Below the pieces are notes generated by a model. That model was not told the origin of the DNA. It searched no databases and saw nothing but the letters and a program-made list of their open reading frames with translations. Shown here piece by piece: positions 36,586 to 45,471 of a DNA stretch of 64,000 bases. Each line of letters begins with the position of its first letter. The stretch's first letter is position 1. The DNA comes from Bacillota bacterium (GTDB lineage Bacteria > Bacillota > Bacilli > Paenibacillales > NBRC-103111). The position numbers and the translations under genes were made by a program. The stretch spans positions 62,001 to 126,000 of the forward strand of contig JAEWGW010000034.1 in assembly GCA_023388055.1 (NCBI GenBank), read 5' to 3'.

Positions 36586-37125
36586 TTATCCAAAGTCTCG
36601 AAGCCATGCCAGCACAGTCTTCGCGTGATGTTCCGGGGAAGGCACCGGGTAGAAAACATGTTCAATCCTCCCATGACGCATGACCAGGGTTAGCCTTTTG
36701 ATCAATGTTATACCTCTCGCTTCAAACAGCGGCAGCCTCAGAGCGCGAGACAAAGAAAGCGCAGGGTCCGACAACAGGGGAAATGGCAGATGCAGCCGCT
36801 CGACAGCTTCTTTCTGCTCGTCGGTGGCTTGGCTCGACAGACCATACAACCGCTCCACTCCCAATCCCCTTAATTCGGCATAATGATCGCGGAACGCACA
36901 GGACTGCGACGTACAGCCGCGGGCGCCCGGGATTGCATCCCAGCCCTCCCAAGCGCCGCCGGCAGGGCTTATACGGGGGTAGGCGTAAACAACAGTCAAG
37001 CCGCCCTCTGCCAGATGAACCCCGGTATCATCGGTTGAGGCTAGACGAATATCCGGAACGTGCAAGCCTTTGAGGTGCGAGATCTCCTCCGGCGGAGTCA
37101 GAAACAACGGCTCCCTCTTATCCAT
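36586..37125 (-). CDS. Peroxiredoxin/redoxin-like protein
   Basis: A 179-residue thioredoxin-fold protein. VVYAYPRISPAGGAWEGW occupies the usual position of the peroxidatic motif; the cysteine set is shifted to GARGCTSQSCAFRDHY (~75-90), so Cys 79 or 84 would be active, an arrangement seen in the atypical group annotated as redoxin family. The ATG at 37125 with GGGGAGAA upstream fits and lies 19 bp after yggS, with which it is co-transcribed. It likely removes peroxides or works as a thiol reductase; substrate not visible. Confidence 0.75.
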   Translation of the reverse strand: MDKREPLFLTPPEEISHLKGLHVPDIRLASTDDTGVHLAEGGLTVVYAYPRISPAGGAWEGWDAIPGARGCTSQSCAFRDHYAELRGLGVERLYGLSSQATDEQKEAVERLHLPFPLLSDPALSLSRALRLPLFEARGITLIKRLTLVMRHGRIEHVFYPVPSPEHHAKTVLAWLRDFG

Positions 37126-37144
37126 AGCTGCTTTCTCCCCTCGC

Positions 37145-37897
37145 TTATTCGTTCCCGCGTATGCTCTCATCCCAATAATAGCTGTCCGGCAAATACCGTT
37201 CGCCAAATACGTGTGTTCCCACACGAATGATGGTAGCACCCTCCTCGATAGCCGCCTGGAAATCGCCGGACATTCCCATCGAGAGTTCATCCATCCTGAC
37301 CTGCGGAATATCCTTTTCCCGGATTTGATCCCGTATGGATCTGAGCAGCCGAAAGCATTGCCGGGTCTCCTCAGGCGTCCCCTTCCACTTCCCGATGGTC
37401 ATCAGTCCTTTGATCCTGAGCCTCTCCAACGAAGCTAATTGCTCCACCAGCTCCAGGGCGGATTCAGGCGCCACTCCAAACTTGCTCTCCTCGTAGGACG
37501 TATTGACCTGCACCAGAATGTCCATGGTTTTGTTTTCCTTCAGAAGCTGCTGATTCAGAGCCTGCCCCAATTTCAACCGGTCGACGGAATGAATAAGCGT
37601 CACATATTTAACAACATCCTTCACTTTATTCGTCTGCAGATGCCCGATGAAATGCCATTCTACCCGGTTGTATTGCTGCATCAGCGGGAATTTGTCCCGA
37701 AGCTCCTGGGCTTTATTTTCCCCGAACAGCACCTCTCCGGCCTGCATCGCCAGTTGCAGCTTTTCAAGCGTTACGGTTTTGGTGGCGAGCAGCAGTTTCA
37801 CCTCCTCCGCATGACGCCCTGATCTTTCACAAGCTGCTTCCATCTGCTGTCTGACCCTTTTGAGATTTTCCTCCACCGGATGGCCCATCGTTCGCAA
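37145..37897 (-). CDS. yggS: PLP homeostasis protein YggS/PROSC
   Basis: A 250-residue pyridoxal-5'-phosphate-binding protein of the YggS family. The PLP lysine is in LLATKTV (~38), followed by FGENKAQE (~60) and the signature WHFIGHLQTNK (~86). It balances PLP supply and protects against amino-acid imbalance rather than having a clear enzymatic reaction. In this group yggS usually lies near division genes; here it stands alone with a redoxin gene behind it. A perfect TTACAC-GTTA-GTGTAA palindrome lies 20 bp before its start. Confidence 0.92.
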   Translation of the reverse strand: MRTMGHPVEENLKRVRQQMEAACERSGRHAEEVKLLLATKTVTLEKLQLAMQAGEVLFGENKAQELRDKFPLMQQYNRVEWHFIGHLQTNKVKDVVKYVTLIHSVDRLKLGQALNQQLLKENKTMDILVQVNTSYEESKFGVAPESALELVEQLASLERLRIKGLMTIGKWKGTPEETRQCFRLLRSIRDQIREKDIPQVRMDELSMGMSGDFQAAIEEGATIIRVGTHVFGERYLPDSYYWDESIRGNE

Positions 37898-37917
37898 TCC
37901 CCTTTCTCTCCTTAGCT

Positions 37918-37933
37918 TTACACGTTAGTGTAA
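37918..37933. promoter_or_regulatory. Perfect palindrome upstream of yggS
   Basis: TTACAC-GTTA-GTGTAA, 6-bp arms with a 4-bp spacer, lies between yggS and the divergent FGE-like gene. It could be an operator for a dimeric regulator; no cognate regulator can be named. Confidence 0.4.
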
Positions 37934-38078
37934 CAAAGATTGGATGGGTTAGGTACATCCAAAAACGGCCCATTAGAGCCATCCATAAGTGGCTAAGCCT
38001 GCGGCATCGTTTCGGTTGCTCTCCCTGGGCGGGCTTGCTAGTATAGAAGCATTAAACGCCACGAAAGGAAGGGATCGG

Positions 38079-39092
38079 ATGCAAGCCCTACAGCGTTCTG
38101 TCTGGCAAGCCTTGAGTACTGCGGAGAAGGAGGCGGCATTACGGGAGCTGCCGCTGCCCGAAGGATTTTCGCTGCTGCGTATGGAGACCTTCGCCCGTTA
38201 TGGCCAACAGCTGGAAACCGGTGTCTTCGGTTATGGGGATGACGAGTTCGTCTTCATTCCGGGAGATAAGGTCACCCTTGGCTGGGAAAATCGTATGGAC
38301 AGGATGGACGCCCCGACACGCGCTGAGCTGGAGAAGGGGCTGGAGGAGTTGGGCAGAAGCCTGGAGGATGCCCCCGAGCTGATGCGGCGGCAGATGTCGC
38401 CGCTGCGTGAGGTGACCATCGGGCCGATGCTGGTGGAGCGCCATGTCCGTTCGGTGAGCTGGGAGGAGGCGACAGCCGAGGAGCTGGCCGGGGATGAGGA
38501 GCTGCAGGCCGATTTGGCCACCTTCCTCCAGTCAGGCTACAATGCCTATGAGCTGAATGAAACGCATCGTTTTACCCGGATTGGTGATGAGGTGCTGGTG
38601 GAGCTGTTTTGGACGAGCGACAACTATCCCGAATGGGCTGAAACTACGCTTACGGAGGGCATCGCCATCCTGACGGAGGACGAGTGGGAATATCTCTACG
38701 GCGGGGGAAGCCGGACCCTGTTCCCGTGGGGGGACAGCTTCGATTATACGATGAAGGTCCGGCACTTCGGCGAGCTGCAACCCGCTGCGGCCGATGAGGA
38801 CAACAATGCGGGCGATGGCCTCCCTGCTGCCGAACGCCCTTACGATCTAGAACTGCCCAACGGATTCGGGCTTCACTTCCTCGGCGATCCGTACCAATGT
38901 GAGCTTACCGTGTCGGCGGATGGGGTTGTCCGCGGCAAAGGCGGCGACGGCGGCAGCGCCATCTGCGGAGGTCTTGGCGTGGTGCTCGGCTACCTGCCTA
39001 CCGCCACCCCTTACCGCGATCCCTATGCCGGGGAGCTGGAGTGGCTCGAGCTGATCGGCTACTTCCATTTTCGCCGGATTGTACGGTTATAG
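38079..39092 (+). CDS. FGE/SUMF1-like protein of unknown function
   Basis: A 337-residue plus-strand gene starting at ATG 38079, with AAAGGAAGGG six bases upstream; the same frame is open from 37989 but has no ribosome site there. Traces of the formylglycine-generating-enzyme fold are visible: VFIPGDKVTLGWE (~50-62), LTEDEWEYLYGGGSRTLFPWGD (~200-221) and a glycine-rich KGGDGGSAICGG (~290). The catalytic cysteine pair of true FGE is not evident, so it is probably a non-catalytic or differently acting member. Its G+C is clearly higher than that of most neighbours. No sulfatase is nearby. Confidence 0.65.
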   Translation: MQALQRSVWQALSTAEKEAALRELPLPEGFSLLRMETFARYGQQLETGVFGYGDDEFVFIPGDKVTLGWENRMDRMDAPTRAELEKGLEELGRSLEDAPELMRRQMSPLREVTIGPMLVERHVRSVSWEEATAEELAGDEELQADLATFLQSGYNAYELNETHRFTRIGDEVLVELFWTSDNYPEWAETTLTEGIAILTEDEWEYLYGGGSRTLFPWGDSFDYTMKVRHFGELQPAAADEDNNAGDGLPAAERPYDLELPNGFGLHFLGDPYQCELTVSADGVVRGKGGDGGSAICGGLGVVLGYLPTATPYRDPYAGELEWLELIGYFHFRRIVRL

Positions 39093-39114
39093 GCGGTTGA
39101 TGAACAGCCAATCA

Positions 39115-39148
39115 GGCGGATGCCGGCTACCTCTGATGGCAATCCGCC
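39115..39148 (+). terminator. Hairpin downstream of the FGE-like gene
   Basis: GGCGGATGCC pairs with GGC-A-ATCCGCC across a 13-nt loop, about 20 bp after the stop. There is no long T tract, so termination strength is uncertain. Confidence 0.5.
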
Positions 39149-39187
39149 CTTGGCGGCTCCTGTAAAGCGAAGCTGAACTCGAAAAAC

Positions 39188-39284
39188 CAACTATAAGTTA
39201 CCGGAATACCCTAAAATAGCGATTTTAACTCGGATTTTCATATTAATTATCCCTCTCCAGCGCCTATAACCGGATTTATAGTTG
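39188..39284. repeat. Palindromic intergenic repeat (CAACTATAA...CCGG family)
   Basis: CAACTATAAGTTACCGG at 39188-39204 is mirrored by CCGGATTTATAGTTG at 39270-39284. The ~97-bp block is A+T-rich inside and has no ORF. It is a second family of inverted repeat, different from that at 34386-34570. Confidence 0.7.
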
Positions 39285-39408
39285 AAAAATCGTGTTTATC
39301 GCCTCTCATGAGCCTGGTTTGCCCACTTTATATGCGAAATTTCATATTCACGTATCCCATTTGACTTGTTGGATAGCCTCTTCTAGTCCAGTTGTGGAAA
39401 ATGATCAT

Positions 39409-40107
39409 TTACTCCGATTGCAAACCGCCCTGCTTCAGACGCTCAATCATCCCCAGGTAACGATCCAGCTGCTGCTCCTCCAGCGAGGCAATCATATCTG
39501 CAAAGGGCGTGACATCACGTTCTACGGCATAGGCTTCCAGGGCGTTGAAATAATCCAGTCGTGCTTCCTTGGCTATGGAGACGGGCAGAAAGCCATGGGC
39601 CAGCAACTGGTAGTTCATGATGAGCCTCGAGGTCCTACCATTCCCATCCGCAAAAGGGTGAATCCGGACAAACTCCGCATGGGTCCATGCTGCAAGTTCG
39701 AGAACGTTGGCAGCATCCCTCACAGGCAGGTCAGCATAGAAATTTTTCCGGTAAATGCCTCCGACAATGATATTTTCCATCAGGATGGCGTGAATTTCTT
39801 TAATGATGGTTTCATCCAGCGGCAAACCCTGGGCAATGCAAGCTTTTACATACTGATAAGCCTTGTTGTGGTTAATCACTTCATAAATTTCCCGCAGCTT
39901 CTTGCCGCCGACGGACAGCCCTTCCTCCAATACTACCTTCGTTTCCAAAAGGGTCAAGGTATTTCCTTCAATAGCTGTTGAGTTATGTGTATACTCCAGC
40001 TCAAATGCTTGCACGTAGCTTTTGACGGTAATCTCCGGGAGTGTATCTTTGGCCTGCTCGTACAAGGCTTTTTTGCGCAGCAATTCTTGGTAATCCACAC
40101 TGCTCAC
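39409..40107 (-). CDS. Fic-domain protein (class II, self-inhibited)
   Basis: A 232-residue Fic protein with catalytic motif THAEFVRIHPFADGNGRTSR (~140-159), all key residues intact, and the inhibitory S-x3-E-G motif STAIEG at ~43-48 followed by NTLT. It starts in an ATGA overlap with the end of the amidohydrolase gene and is therefore co-expressed. It shares only the Fic core with the protein at 34586-35332, so it is not a recent duplicate. Predicted nucleotidyl transferase; target unknown. Confidence 0.88.
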   Translation of the reverse strand: MSSVDYQELLRKKALYEQAKDTLPEITVKSYVQAFELEYTHNSTAIEGNTLTLLETKVVLEEGLSVGGKKLREIYEVINHNKAYQYVKACIAQGLPLDETIIKEIHAILMENIIVGGIYRKNFYADLPVRDAANVLELAAWTHAEFVRIHPFADGNGRTSRLIMNYQLLAHGFLPVSIAKEARLDYFNALEAYAVERDVTPFADMIASLEEQQLDRYLGMIERLKQGGLQSE

Positions 40108-41693
40108 TCCTTCCTCTTGTTCTCATGATAATCCCCCGCCCGTATCACCGCGTTAATCTTGTGAAGATTCTGCACGCTGTCTATAGGGTTGGCGTCCAGA
40201 AGGACCAGATCGGCGTTTTTGCCAATATCCACGGTGCCCATGTCGTTCATCCGGCCCAGAAATTCAGCCCCATTCAGGGTGGTCATCTGAAGAACATGGA
40301 GCGGCGGGATGCCGGCCTTCTCCAGCTCATCGAATTCCTCGTGAAGAGAAGCCCCTGCCGTCTGCCAGCTGTCCCCGCTGCCCCCATCTGTACCCGTCAT
40401 CATCTTGACACCCGCCGCATCATAGATCCTGGCCAGCTTCAGATAAAGGTCGTAGAGCTCCTGAGCGGCAGCTTCACTACCTTGTGAGAACAGGTTGGAC
40501 CGCATACGCACCAAGGTCGGGCACTGCCAGGTATTGTATTGCACATACACAGCGGCAAGCTCCTTCGCCTTTTCCTCACTGAACGTATCAATGATATGCT
40601 TCAGCTGTGCATCCTCCATAAAACCGCCTGAGGTGGCCATACGGAGTATCTGCCCATTCACAAAATCCTGAAGGCCCTTGATCTTCATCAGCTGCACAAA
40701 AACTGGATTTCCCGTGATGGCCGGTATCCTCATGGCCTGCGCCCGCAGGGTATCTTCATCCGTGGAGCTGGAGATCAGGCTCCCGTTGTTGATGCCGAAA
40801 TGCTCCACGCTGCGGATGCCATTTCTGGCAGCCTCCTTCAAATCCATATCGGGCTGCACATGCCCCGCAAACGGCATCTTCAATCTGTCAGCTTCCGCCT
40901 GAATGGCCTTGAACACATCGGGCGTAACGCCGCCTACCTTGATAAAATCGGCCCCTGCCTGCTTCTGCAGCCGGACAAAATCCGCAGCAATATCCGGAGT
41001 CGGCGCGTTGATCGGTGTCAGAACATCGCCTGGCATGGTGAGAAGCGCCGCCCGGTCTGTGGAATTGGTAAATGCGCCGGAATGCCATTCCTTCAACAGC
41101 TCGTAAGAGCCGCTCATCTGTCTGAAGCCTGTGATCCCGTTGGCCAAGAGACTCTCCATGGTCTCGTCTGTGTGCGTGTCCCCAATAACGTGCATATGCA
41201 TATTCAGATAACCCGGAACAGCAAATTTCCCCGCGGCATCGACCACCTTGGTATCCGGGCCCGCCTGAATGGTGCCCGCCGGGGCAATGGCTTGAATTTT
41301 GCCGTTGGCGCAGAGAATGCTCATGTTGGGAGACAAGCCGCCGGTGCGCGTATCTACAATGGTGACGTTATTCAACAGGAGCGGGTAGGGTGCACTAGGC
41401 TGCTCCGGTTTTTGTCCGGTGTAGGCTTCGACAACGGGAGAAGGCTGCCCCGCAAACAAAGCGACCCAAGCCACGGCCAGTGCCATGATCCAACAGAGCG
41501 GGATGCGCCACCCGCGCCAGAATGCCGATCCTCTCACAAACACCAGCGCACCGACACAGGCTGCCAGGATCAGATACGCATACCAGCGTTCTCCGCTGCT
41601 GATCATCAATACAAGCACCATCCCAAACAGGAGCACGGATAACAGTGCAAAGCCAATCGTCTTCAGAATACTTCCTTTGATATGCTTCTCCAT
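40104..41693 (-). CDS. Membrane-anchored amidohydrolase
   Basis: A 529-residue protein. Residues ~10-100 form about three or four membrane segments (TIGFALLSVLLFGMVLVLMI, then WYAYLILAACVGALVFV and IMALAVAWVALFAG). The metal-dependent amidohydrolase domain follows: NMHMH (HxH, ~165), FIKVGG for the bridging lysine (~245), FAGHVQ (~272), SVEHFG (~293) and TGTDGG for the catalytic aspartate (~410). It resembles imidazolonepropionase/prolidase-like members, with the domain probably outside the membrane. ATG 41693 has AAGGAAGG seven bases upstream. The divergent TetR gene and the palindrome between them point to TetR control. Confidence 0.85.
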   Translation of the reverse strand: MEKHIKGSILKTIGFALLSVLLFGMVLVLMISSGERWYAYLILAACVGALVFVRGSAFWRGWRIPLCWIMALAVAWVALFAGQPSPVVEAYTGQKPEQPSAPYPLLLNNVTIVDTRTGGLSPNMSILCANGKIQAIAPAGTIQAGPDTKVVDAAGKFAVPGYLNMHMHVIGDTHTDETMESLLANGITGFRQMSGSYELLKEWHSGAFTNSTDRAALLTMPGDVLTPINAPTPDIAADFVRLQKQAGADFIKVGGVTPDVFKAIQAEADRLKMPFAGHVQPDMDLKEAARNGIRSVEHFGINNGSLISSSTDEDTLRAQAMRIPAITGNPVFVQLMKIKGLQDFVNGQILRMATSGGFMEDAQLKHIIDTFSEEKAKELAAVYVQYNTWQCPTLVRMRSNLFSQGSEAAAQELYDLYLKLARIYDAAGVKMMTGTDGGSGDSWQTAGASLHEEFDELEKAGIPPLHVLQMTTLNGAEFLGRMNDMGTVDIGKNADLVLLDANPIDSVQNLHKINAVIRAGDYHENKRKE

Positions 41694-41733
41694 GTTGTAA
41701 CCTTCCTTGATCTGTTTTGTGGTAGCCCTGAAA

Positions 41734-41755
41734 TTATGATACAAATATATCATAA
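41734..41755. promoter_or_regulatory. Probable TetR operator
   Basis: TTATGATA-CAAATA-TATCATAA, a perfect inverted repeat with 8-bp arms, sits midway between the divergent amidohydrolase and TetR genes and overlaps TATCAT-like -10 sequences for the amidohydrolase promoter. Size and place fit a TetR-dimer site. Confidence 0.7.
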
Positions 41756-41805
41756 GTCTCAATGAGATCAATGGAAGATCAAGAAGTGGAACAGGAGCGG
41801 GGTTC

Positions 41806-42357
41806 ATGTATCGTATCGGCAATGATAAACGGAAAACACAATCGGCCAAGCTGGTTTGCCAGGGCCTGGAGGAATTGATGCGGACACAGGATTTTCATGA
41901 CATCACCGTAACCAGCATCGTCAATGCCTCCGGTATCGGCAGAGCGACCTTTTACCGGTTGTTTGACGACAAGTCGGATGTTGTCCTGTACCAGATGGAG
42001 TCAGTGTTCACGGAATTAATCGGGCGGGCGGGACCCTTTTCCGATTCCAACGTAATGGTGGAAGCCTTATTCGAGCTTTGTTTTGGCCGCAAGGAGTACT
42101 TTCTGTCGCTCATAAAAGCCAACCTGTACGGGGAGTTTCAAATCCGGCTGGCTCGCATCCTCAGTGAAAAGCTGCGCTTCGTAAAAGATAGGCACGGTTT
42201 GGATGAGAGGAGCTGGCAGTACTTTATTCAAATCCGCACGGCCATGCTGCTGGCTGCTCTGCGCATGGCTATGACCCAGTTTAGCGAAGACTCGCCGCCC
42301 GAGGTACTGGAGACACTGAACAAGCTATTCGGCAAACAGCCGGCGTTTTTCCATTAG
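41806..42357 (+). CDS. TetR/AcrR-family regulator
   Basis: A 183-residue regulator with an N-terminal TetR helix-turn-helix (ITVTSIVNASGIGRATFYRLF, ~34-54) and a variable helical ligand domain. It is divergent from the amidohydrolase-Fic operon and probably represses it through the palindrome at 41734-41755. AGGAGCGGGG precedes its ATG. Its last bases overlap the end of the convergent WYL gene by 4 nt. Confidence 0.86.
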   Translation: MYRIGNDKRKTQSAKLVCQGLEELMRTQDFHDITVTSIVNASGIGRATFYRLFDDKSDVVLYQMESVFTELIGRAGPFSDSNVMVEALFELCFGRKEYFLSLIKANLYGEFQIRLARILSEKLRFVKDRHGLDERSWQYFIQIRTAMLLAALRMAMTQFSEDSPPEVLETLNKLFGKQPAFFH

Positions 42358-43268
42358 TTCATAGAATCCAATCTGCTCTTTATGCTCTCCATATTCGCCA
42401 ATAATCGCTCGCGCAGACTTGCTGGATGGACCTCCTCCAACAGCGACCCGAAGGAGAGCAGATAATGGTCAAGCCACATGCCGATGGGGAATTCTCCTTT
42501 TACCGTAAAGGATCCGTCGGTATTGGTTGTCACCATGGAATCGGGAAATTCATCATAGACGCGAAAAGCGCCTGTGGACGAAATTCGAAGCGTCATTTCG
42601 ACAAACTCCTGACCGGCAAACCTCTCCGCTTCTTCAATGGCCTGAACCCTCATTCTGGGCTCAAAATGCTCCTCTGTGACCTCCATATCTCTCATACGGC
42701 TTATTTTGAACATACGGGAAGCCTCACTGGACAGACAATAACCGGCCAGATACCAGGCTTTCGTCTTAAAAATCAACTGGACAGGCTCTACCCTTCGCTG
42801 GCTTGTATGGCCGGCCGAGTTATAATACTGAAAGTGGATAATTTGCTGATTCACAATCGCCTCCCGCATCTTTTGAAACACACCCCGTCTGGATGACTCG
42901 CTGCCCCATGGCGAGAAATCCACCTCAAGCCAATTACGCCGTTCCTTCTGGAATAAGCGCGCAAATTTCCCCAGGACGGCTTCGACCCCCGGATATTCTG
43001 TCGCTTCCAGCATCTGGAGCGCCATCAGGACATCCTCTTGCTCTTTACCGGATAACAGAGAAGCATCGAAGGAATATCCCGGGAGCAGCGAGATGCCGCC
43101 CCCCCTTCCTTTGCTGGCGTATACCGGAATACCCGCCGCACTAAGGACATCGATGTCCCGATAGATCGTCCTCGTGGACACCTCAAAATGCTGAGCCAAT
43201 TCGCCAGCTGTAATCGACTTTCGATTTAAAAGCATATATACGATTTCGAAATGCCTGCTGATTGGCAT
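42354..43268 (-). CDS. WYL-domain transcriptional regulator
   Basis: A 304-residue regulator: winged helix-turn-helix (ITAGELAQHFEVSTRTIYRD, ~16-36) and WYL domain (~150-215) with WYLAGYC and FKISRM. It is divergent from the PPOX-family gene at 43387, which is its likely target. AGGTGAG precedes the ATG. Confidence 0.88.
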   Translation of the reverse strand: MPISRHFEIVYMLLNRKSITAGELAQHFEVSTRTIYRDIDVLSAAGIPVYASKGRGGGISLLPGYSFDASLLSGKEQEDVLMALQMLEATEYPGVEAVLGKFARLFQKERRNWLEVDFSPWGSESSRRGVFQKMREAIVNQQIIHFQYYNSAGHTSQRRVEPVQLIFKTKAWYLAGYCLSSEASRMFKISRMRDMEVTEEHFEPRMRVQAIEEAERFAGQEFVEMTLRISSTGAFRVYDEFPDSMVTTNTDGSFTVKGEFPIGMWLDHYLLSFGSLLEEVHPASLRERLLANMESIKSRLDSMN

Positions 43269-43386
43269 CGGATCTCACCTGCCATTCTTACATGTCATCA
43301 TAAGAAATCATTTTAATATGACGTAATGCTGTCTTATTAAAAATTGTATAGTGGGAGTGAAACAATCCCAAGTACAGGAGGCAGTT

Positions 43387-43761
43387 ATGTTAACCCAAAA
43401 ATTTCACGAAATTCTGCAGCATGAAGGTCTTGTAACGCTCGTATCGTGGGGCGAAGGTGAACCGCATATCGTAAATGAGTGGAACTCATATTTGGCGGTG
43501 ACGGAGGATGAAAGAATTTTGATCCCTGCCGGCATCATGCGCAAAACGGAGGAAAACGTCAAGCTTAACCCTCGAATAAAAATGGCCTTAGGCAGTAAAC
43601 ATGTAGTTGGCTTCAATGATTATCAAGGAACGGCCTTTGTTGTAGAAGGAACGGCAAGATTTTTATACACCGGTGCCGAATTCGATCAAATGAAAGCAAA
43701 ATTCTCATATGTGACTCGAGTATTGGAAATAACGGTAACGTCCGCAAAACAGATGCTTTAA
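43387..43761 (+). CDS. Pyridoxamine-5'-phosphate-oxidase-like flavoprotein
   Basis: A 124-residue split-barrel FMN-binding protein. Typical strands are visible: GLVTLVSWGEGEPHIVNEW (~14-32), ILIPAGIMRKTEENVKLNPR (~44-63) and TAFVVEGTARFL (~86). The start at ATG 43387 is set by AGGAGG eight bases upstream. Such proteins are reductases or flavin carriers, not true PNPOx; the substrate is unknown. It is divergent from a WYL regulator and followed by a MazG-like gene in the same direction. Confidence 0.8.
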   Translation: MLTQKFHEILQHEGLVTLVSWGEGEPHIVNEWNSYLAVTEDERILIPAGIMRKTEENVKLNPRIKMALGSKHVVGFNDYQGTAFVVEGTARFLYTGAEFDQMKAKFSYVTRVLEITVTSAKQML

Positions 43762-43791
43762 TAGAAAACTTAAAAAGAGGAGATGTGTCCA

Positions 43792-44106
43792 ATGAATTTT
43801 AATGAAGCCGCGGAACGTTCGGTTCGTCTCAGACAACAGTATCATAATCTGGAGCGCCAATACCATCAGACGGAGTGGACCGTGGAGGAAGACGCGTTGG
43901 CATTCCTGACAGATGCCGGATTGGTCGGCCGTCTGACCATGTCTCAGCAAGGCCGTTGGCCGGCAGGCCATCACGACTCCCAGTTGGAGCATAAGCTGGG
44001 AGAATGCATCTGGTGGCTGTTTGTTCTGGCGGATCGAATGAACATCGATATCCATAAAGCCTTTGAAGATTTTTTAACAACAACAGAACAGCAAGTCATG
44101 AAATAA
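43792..44106 (+). CDS. MazG-like nucleotide pyrophosphohydrolase
   Basis: A 104-residue all-alpha protein of the MazG-like kind. The acidic helices are WTVEEDALAFLTDAG (~29-43) and HKLGECIWWLFVLAD (~68-82), with E and D residues placed to bind magnesium. Expected to hydrolyse non-canonical or excess nucleoside triphosphates to monophosphate and pyrophosphate. ATG 43792 has GGAG upstream. It follows the PPOX-like gene by 30 bp and overlaps the convergent ATPase gene by 11 nt at the 3' end. Confidence 0.75.
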   Translation: MNFNEAAERSVRLRQQYHNLERQYHQTEWTVEEDALAFLTDAGLVGRLTMSQQGRWPAGHHDSQLEHKLGECIWWLFVLADRMNIDIHKAFEDFLTTTEQQVMK

Positions 44107-45391
44107 GAAACACCGCATACAGCGGAATGCTCTTGATCCTGTTCTCATAGCCGAAGTTTCGCGCAGATACCCGAATGGCATAAGGCGGTTCATACGTTGA
44201 AATATAAGTCTTCAGGCTTTTGGCCCGTACGTTGTCTGCCGATTTGGCTTCCAAGGGAATGATGTTCCCCTGCTTGTCCTGAAACACAAAGTCCAATTCC
44301 GCTTTTCCAGGAGAGCTCCAATAGTACGGCGTATATCCATTGGTAACCAGCGCCTGCATAATATAATTTTCAGCCAGGGCGCCCTTGAAGCCGTTAAAAC
44401 CTGTAGGACCGCTTAATATCACATTCGCCGGGATATCAAACTTGGAGCACAACAACCCTGTATCCATCATATAAACTTTGAAGGAGCTGTTATCCGCATA
44501 AGCACTAAGGGGCAGCTTGCCCTCGGTGATTCGAATGCATTTGTTGATCATTCCTGCTGTTTTCAGCCAGTCCAAGGGTGTCTCATATTCATAAGCCCTC
44601 GCACCGGATTTGATCACTTTATATTGAAATTTCTGATTTTCCTTAGCCAGTTGCGCAGGAACACTCGTCCACGCGGCCATAATCTTTGTTGTCTCCTGCG
44701 GAGAGGCATACTTGGCCATATCGGCAATATAGGCATCATTCAGTGTCTTTTGGGCTGCCATGACAAAATCAAAGTCCTTTGTCTCCACATACTCGCTGAC
44801 GGCCCGCGGCATCCCGCCTACAACCAGATAGATTTTATACAAATCCATAGCCGTTTCATGAAGAGACAATGGGGTGAACTGCTCATACGCTTCTTTTATC
44901 AACTCGCATAGCTCTCTGTGTCCGGCCGCCCATAAAAACTCTTCAAAATCAAGAGGATACAAGGTCATCATGTCCACTTTACCAACTGGAAAAGAATATT
45001 TCTCACGGTCCAGTGCCACACCCAACGAGCTGCCCGCGGCGATAATATGATAATCCGGCTCGTTCTCACAAAAATACTTCAAGGAGGTTAACGCCCGTTC
45101 GCAAGCTTGAATCTCATCAAAAATAATCAGAGTGTCGCCCTTCAAAATGGTTTGTCCGCTTTTGACAGAGAGCTCCCGGATAATCCGCTCCGGATTTAAG
45201 TCCCTTTCGAATATGGCCGCGACCTCGCTGGAACCCTCCATATTAAAATAAACCGTATTTTTGTAATGGGTTTTCCCAAAGGTAAGAGCCGTATAGGTTT
45301 TGCCAACCTGTCTGGCTCCGTATATAACAAGCGGCATTCTTTTGGCGCTTTGTTTCCATGCAATTAATCGTTCTACAATTTTACGTTCCAT
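44096..45391 (-). CDS. AAA ATPase with DUF4143 domain
   Basis: A 431-residue protein of the AAA_14/DUF4143 group. Walker A is YGARQVGKT (~24-32), Walker B is LIIFDEIQA (~88-96), and a sensor AAGSSLG lies at ~118. The C-terminal DUF4143 domain has a REase-like strand ELDFVFQ...IPLEAKS (~368-385), whose D and E-x-K pattern resembles a nuclease core. These proteins are widespread, and their role is not settled. It is a single gene, convergent with the MazG-like gene. Confidence 0.85.
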   Translation of the reverse strand: MERKIVERLIAWKQSAKRMPLVIYGARQVGKTYTALTFGKTHYKNTVYFNMEGSSEVAAIFERDLNPERIIRELSVKSGQTILKGDTLIIFDEIQACERALTSLKYFCENEPDYHIIAAGSSLGVALDREKYSFPVGKVDMMTLYPLDFEEFLWAAGHRELCELIKEAYEQFTPLSLHETAMDLYKIYLVVGGMPRAVSEYVETKDFDFVMAAQKTLNDAYIADMAKYASPQETTKIMAAWTSVPAQLAKENQKFQYKVIKSGARAYEYETPLDWLKTAGMINKCIRITEGKLPLSAYADNSSFKVYMMDTGLLCSKFDIPANVILSGPTGFNGFKGALAENYIMQALVTNGYTPYYWSSPGKAELDFVFQDKQGNIIPLEAKSADNVRAKSLKTYISTYEPPYAIRVSARNFGYENRIKSIPLYAVFLIS

Positions 45392-45471
45392 AAAGTGTAT
45401 TCACCTCACACTTAATATACCATTGCTATAAGTGCGAAGCAAACTCCTTATGGCTTTTTATCCCCATCCTG

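Noticed and set aside
36399..36674. A 91-codon minus-strand frame with one membrane-like segment (YVLILLNLLFIITVIV)
   Set aside because: Its first third lies inside the peroxiredoxin gene in another frame and no ribosome site precedes any start; at most a remnant of a small membrane protein.
37989..38078. Upstream extension of the FGE-like protein
   Set aside because: The frame is open from 37989, but AAAGGAAGGG is correctly spaced only for ATG 38079.
40800..41642. A 280-codon plus-strand frame
   Set aside because: It is the reverse strand of the membrane amidohydrolase, whose metal ligands and membrane segments are clear.
43269..43386. WYL operator in the region between the WYL and PPOX genes
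   Set aside because: TGTCAT...ATGACG-like half sites exist but spacing and symmetry are too loose to call.
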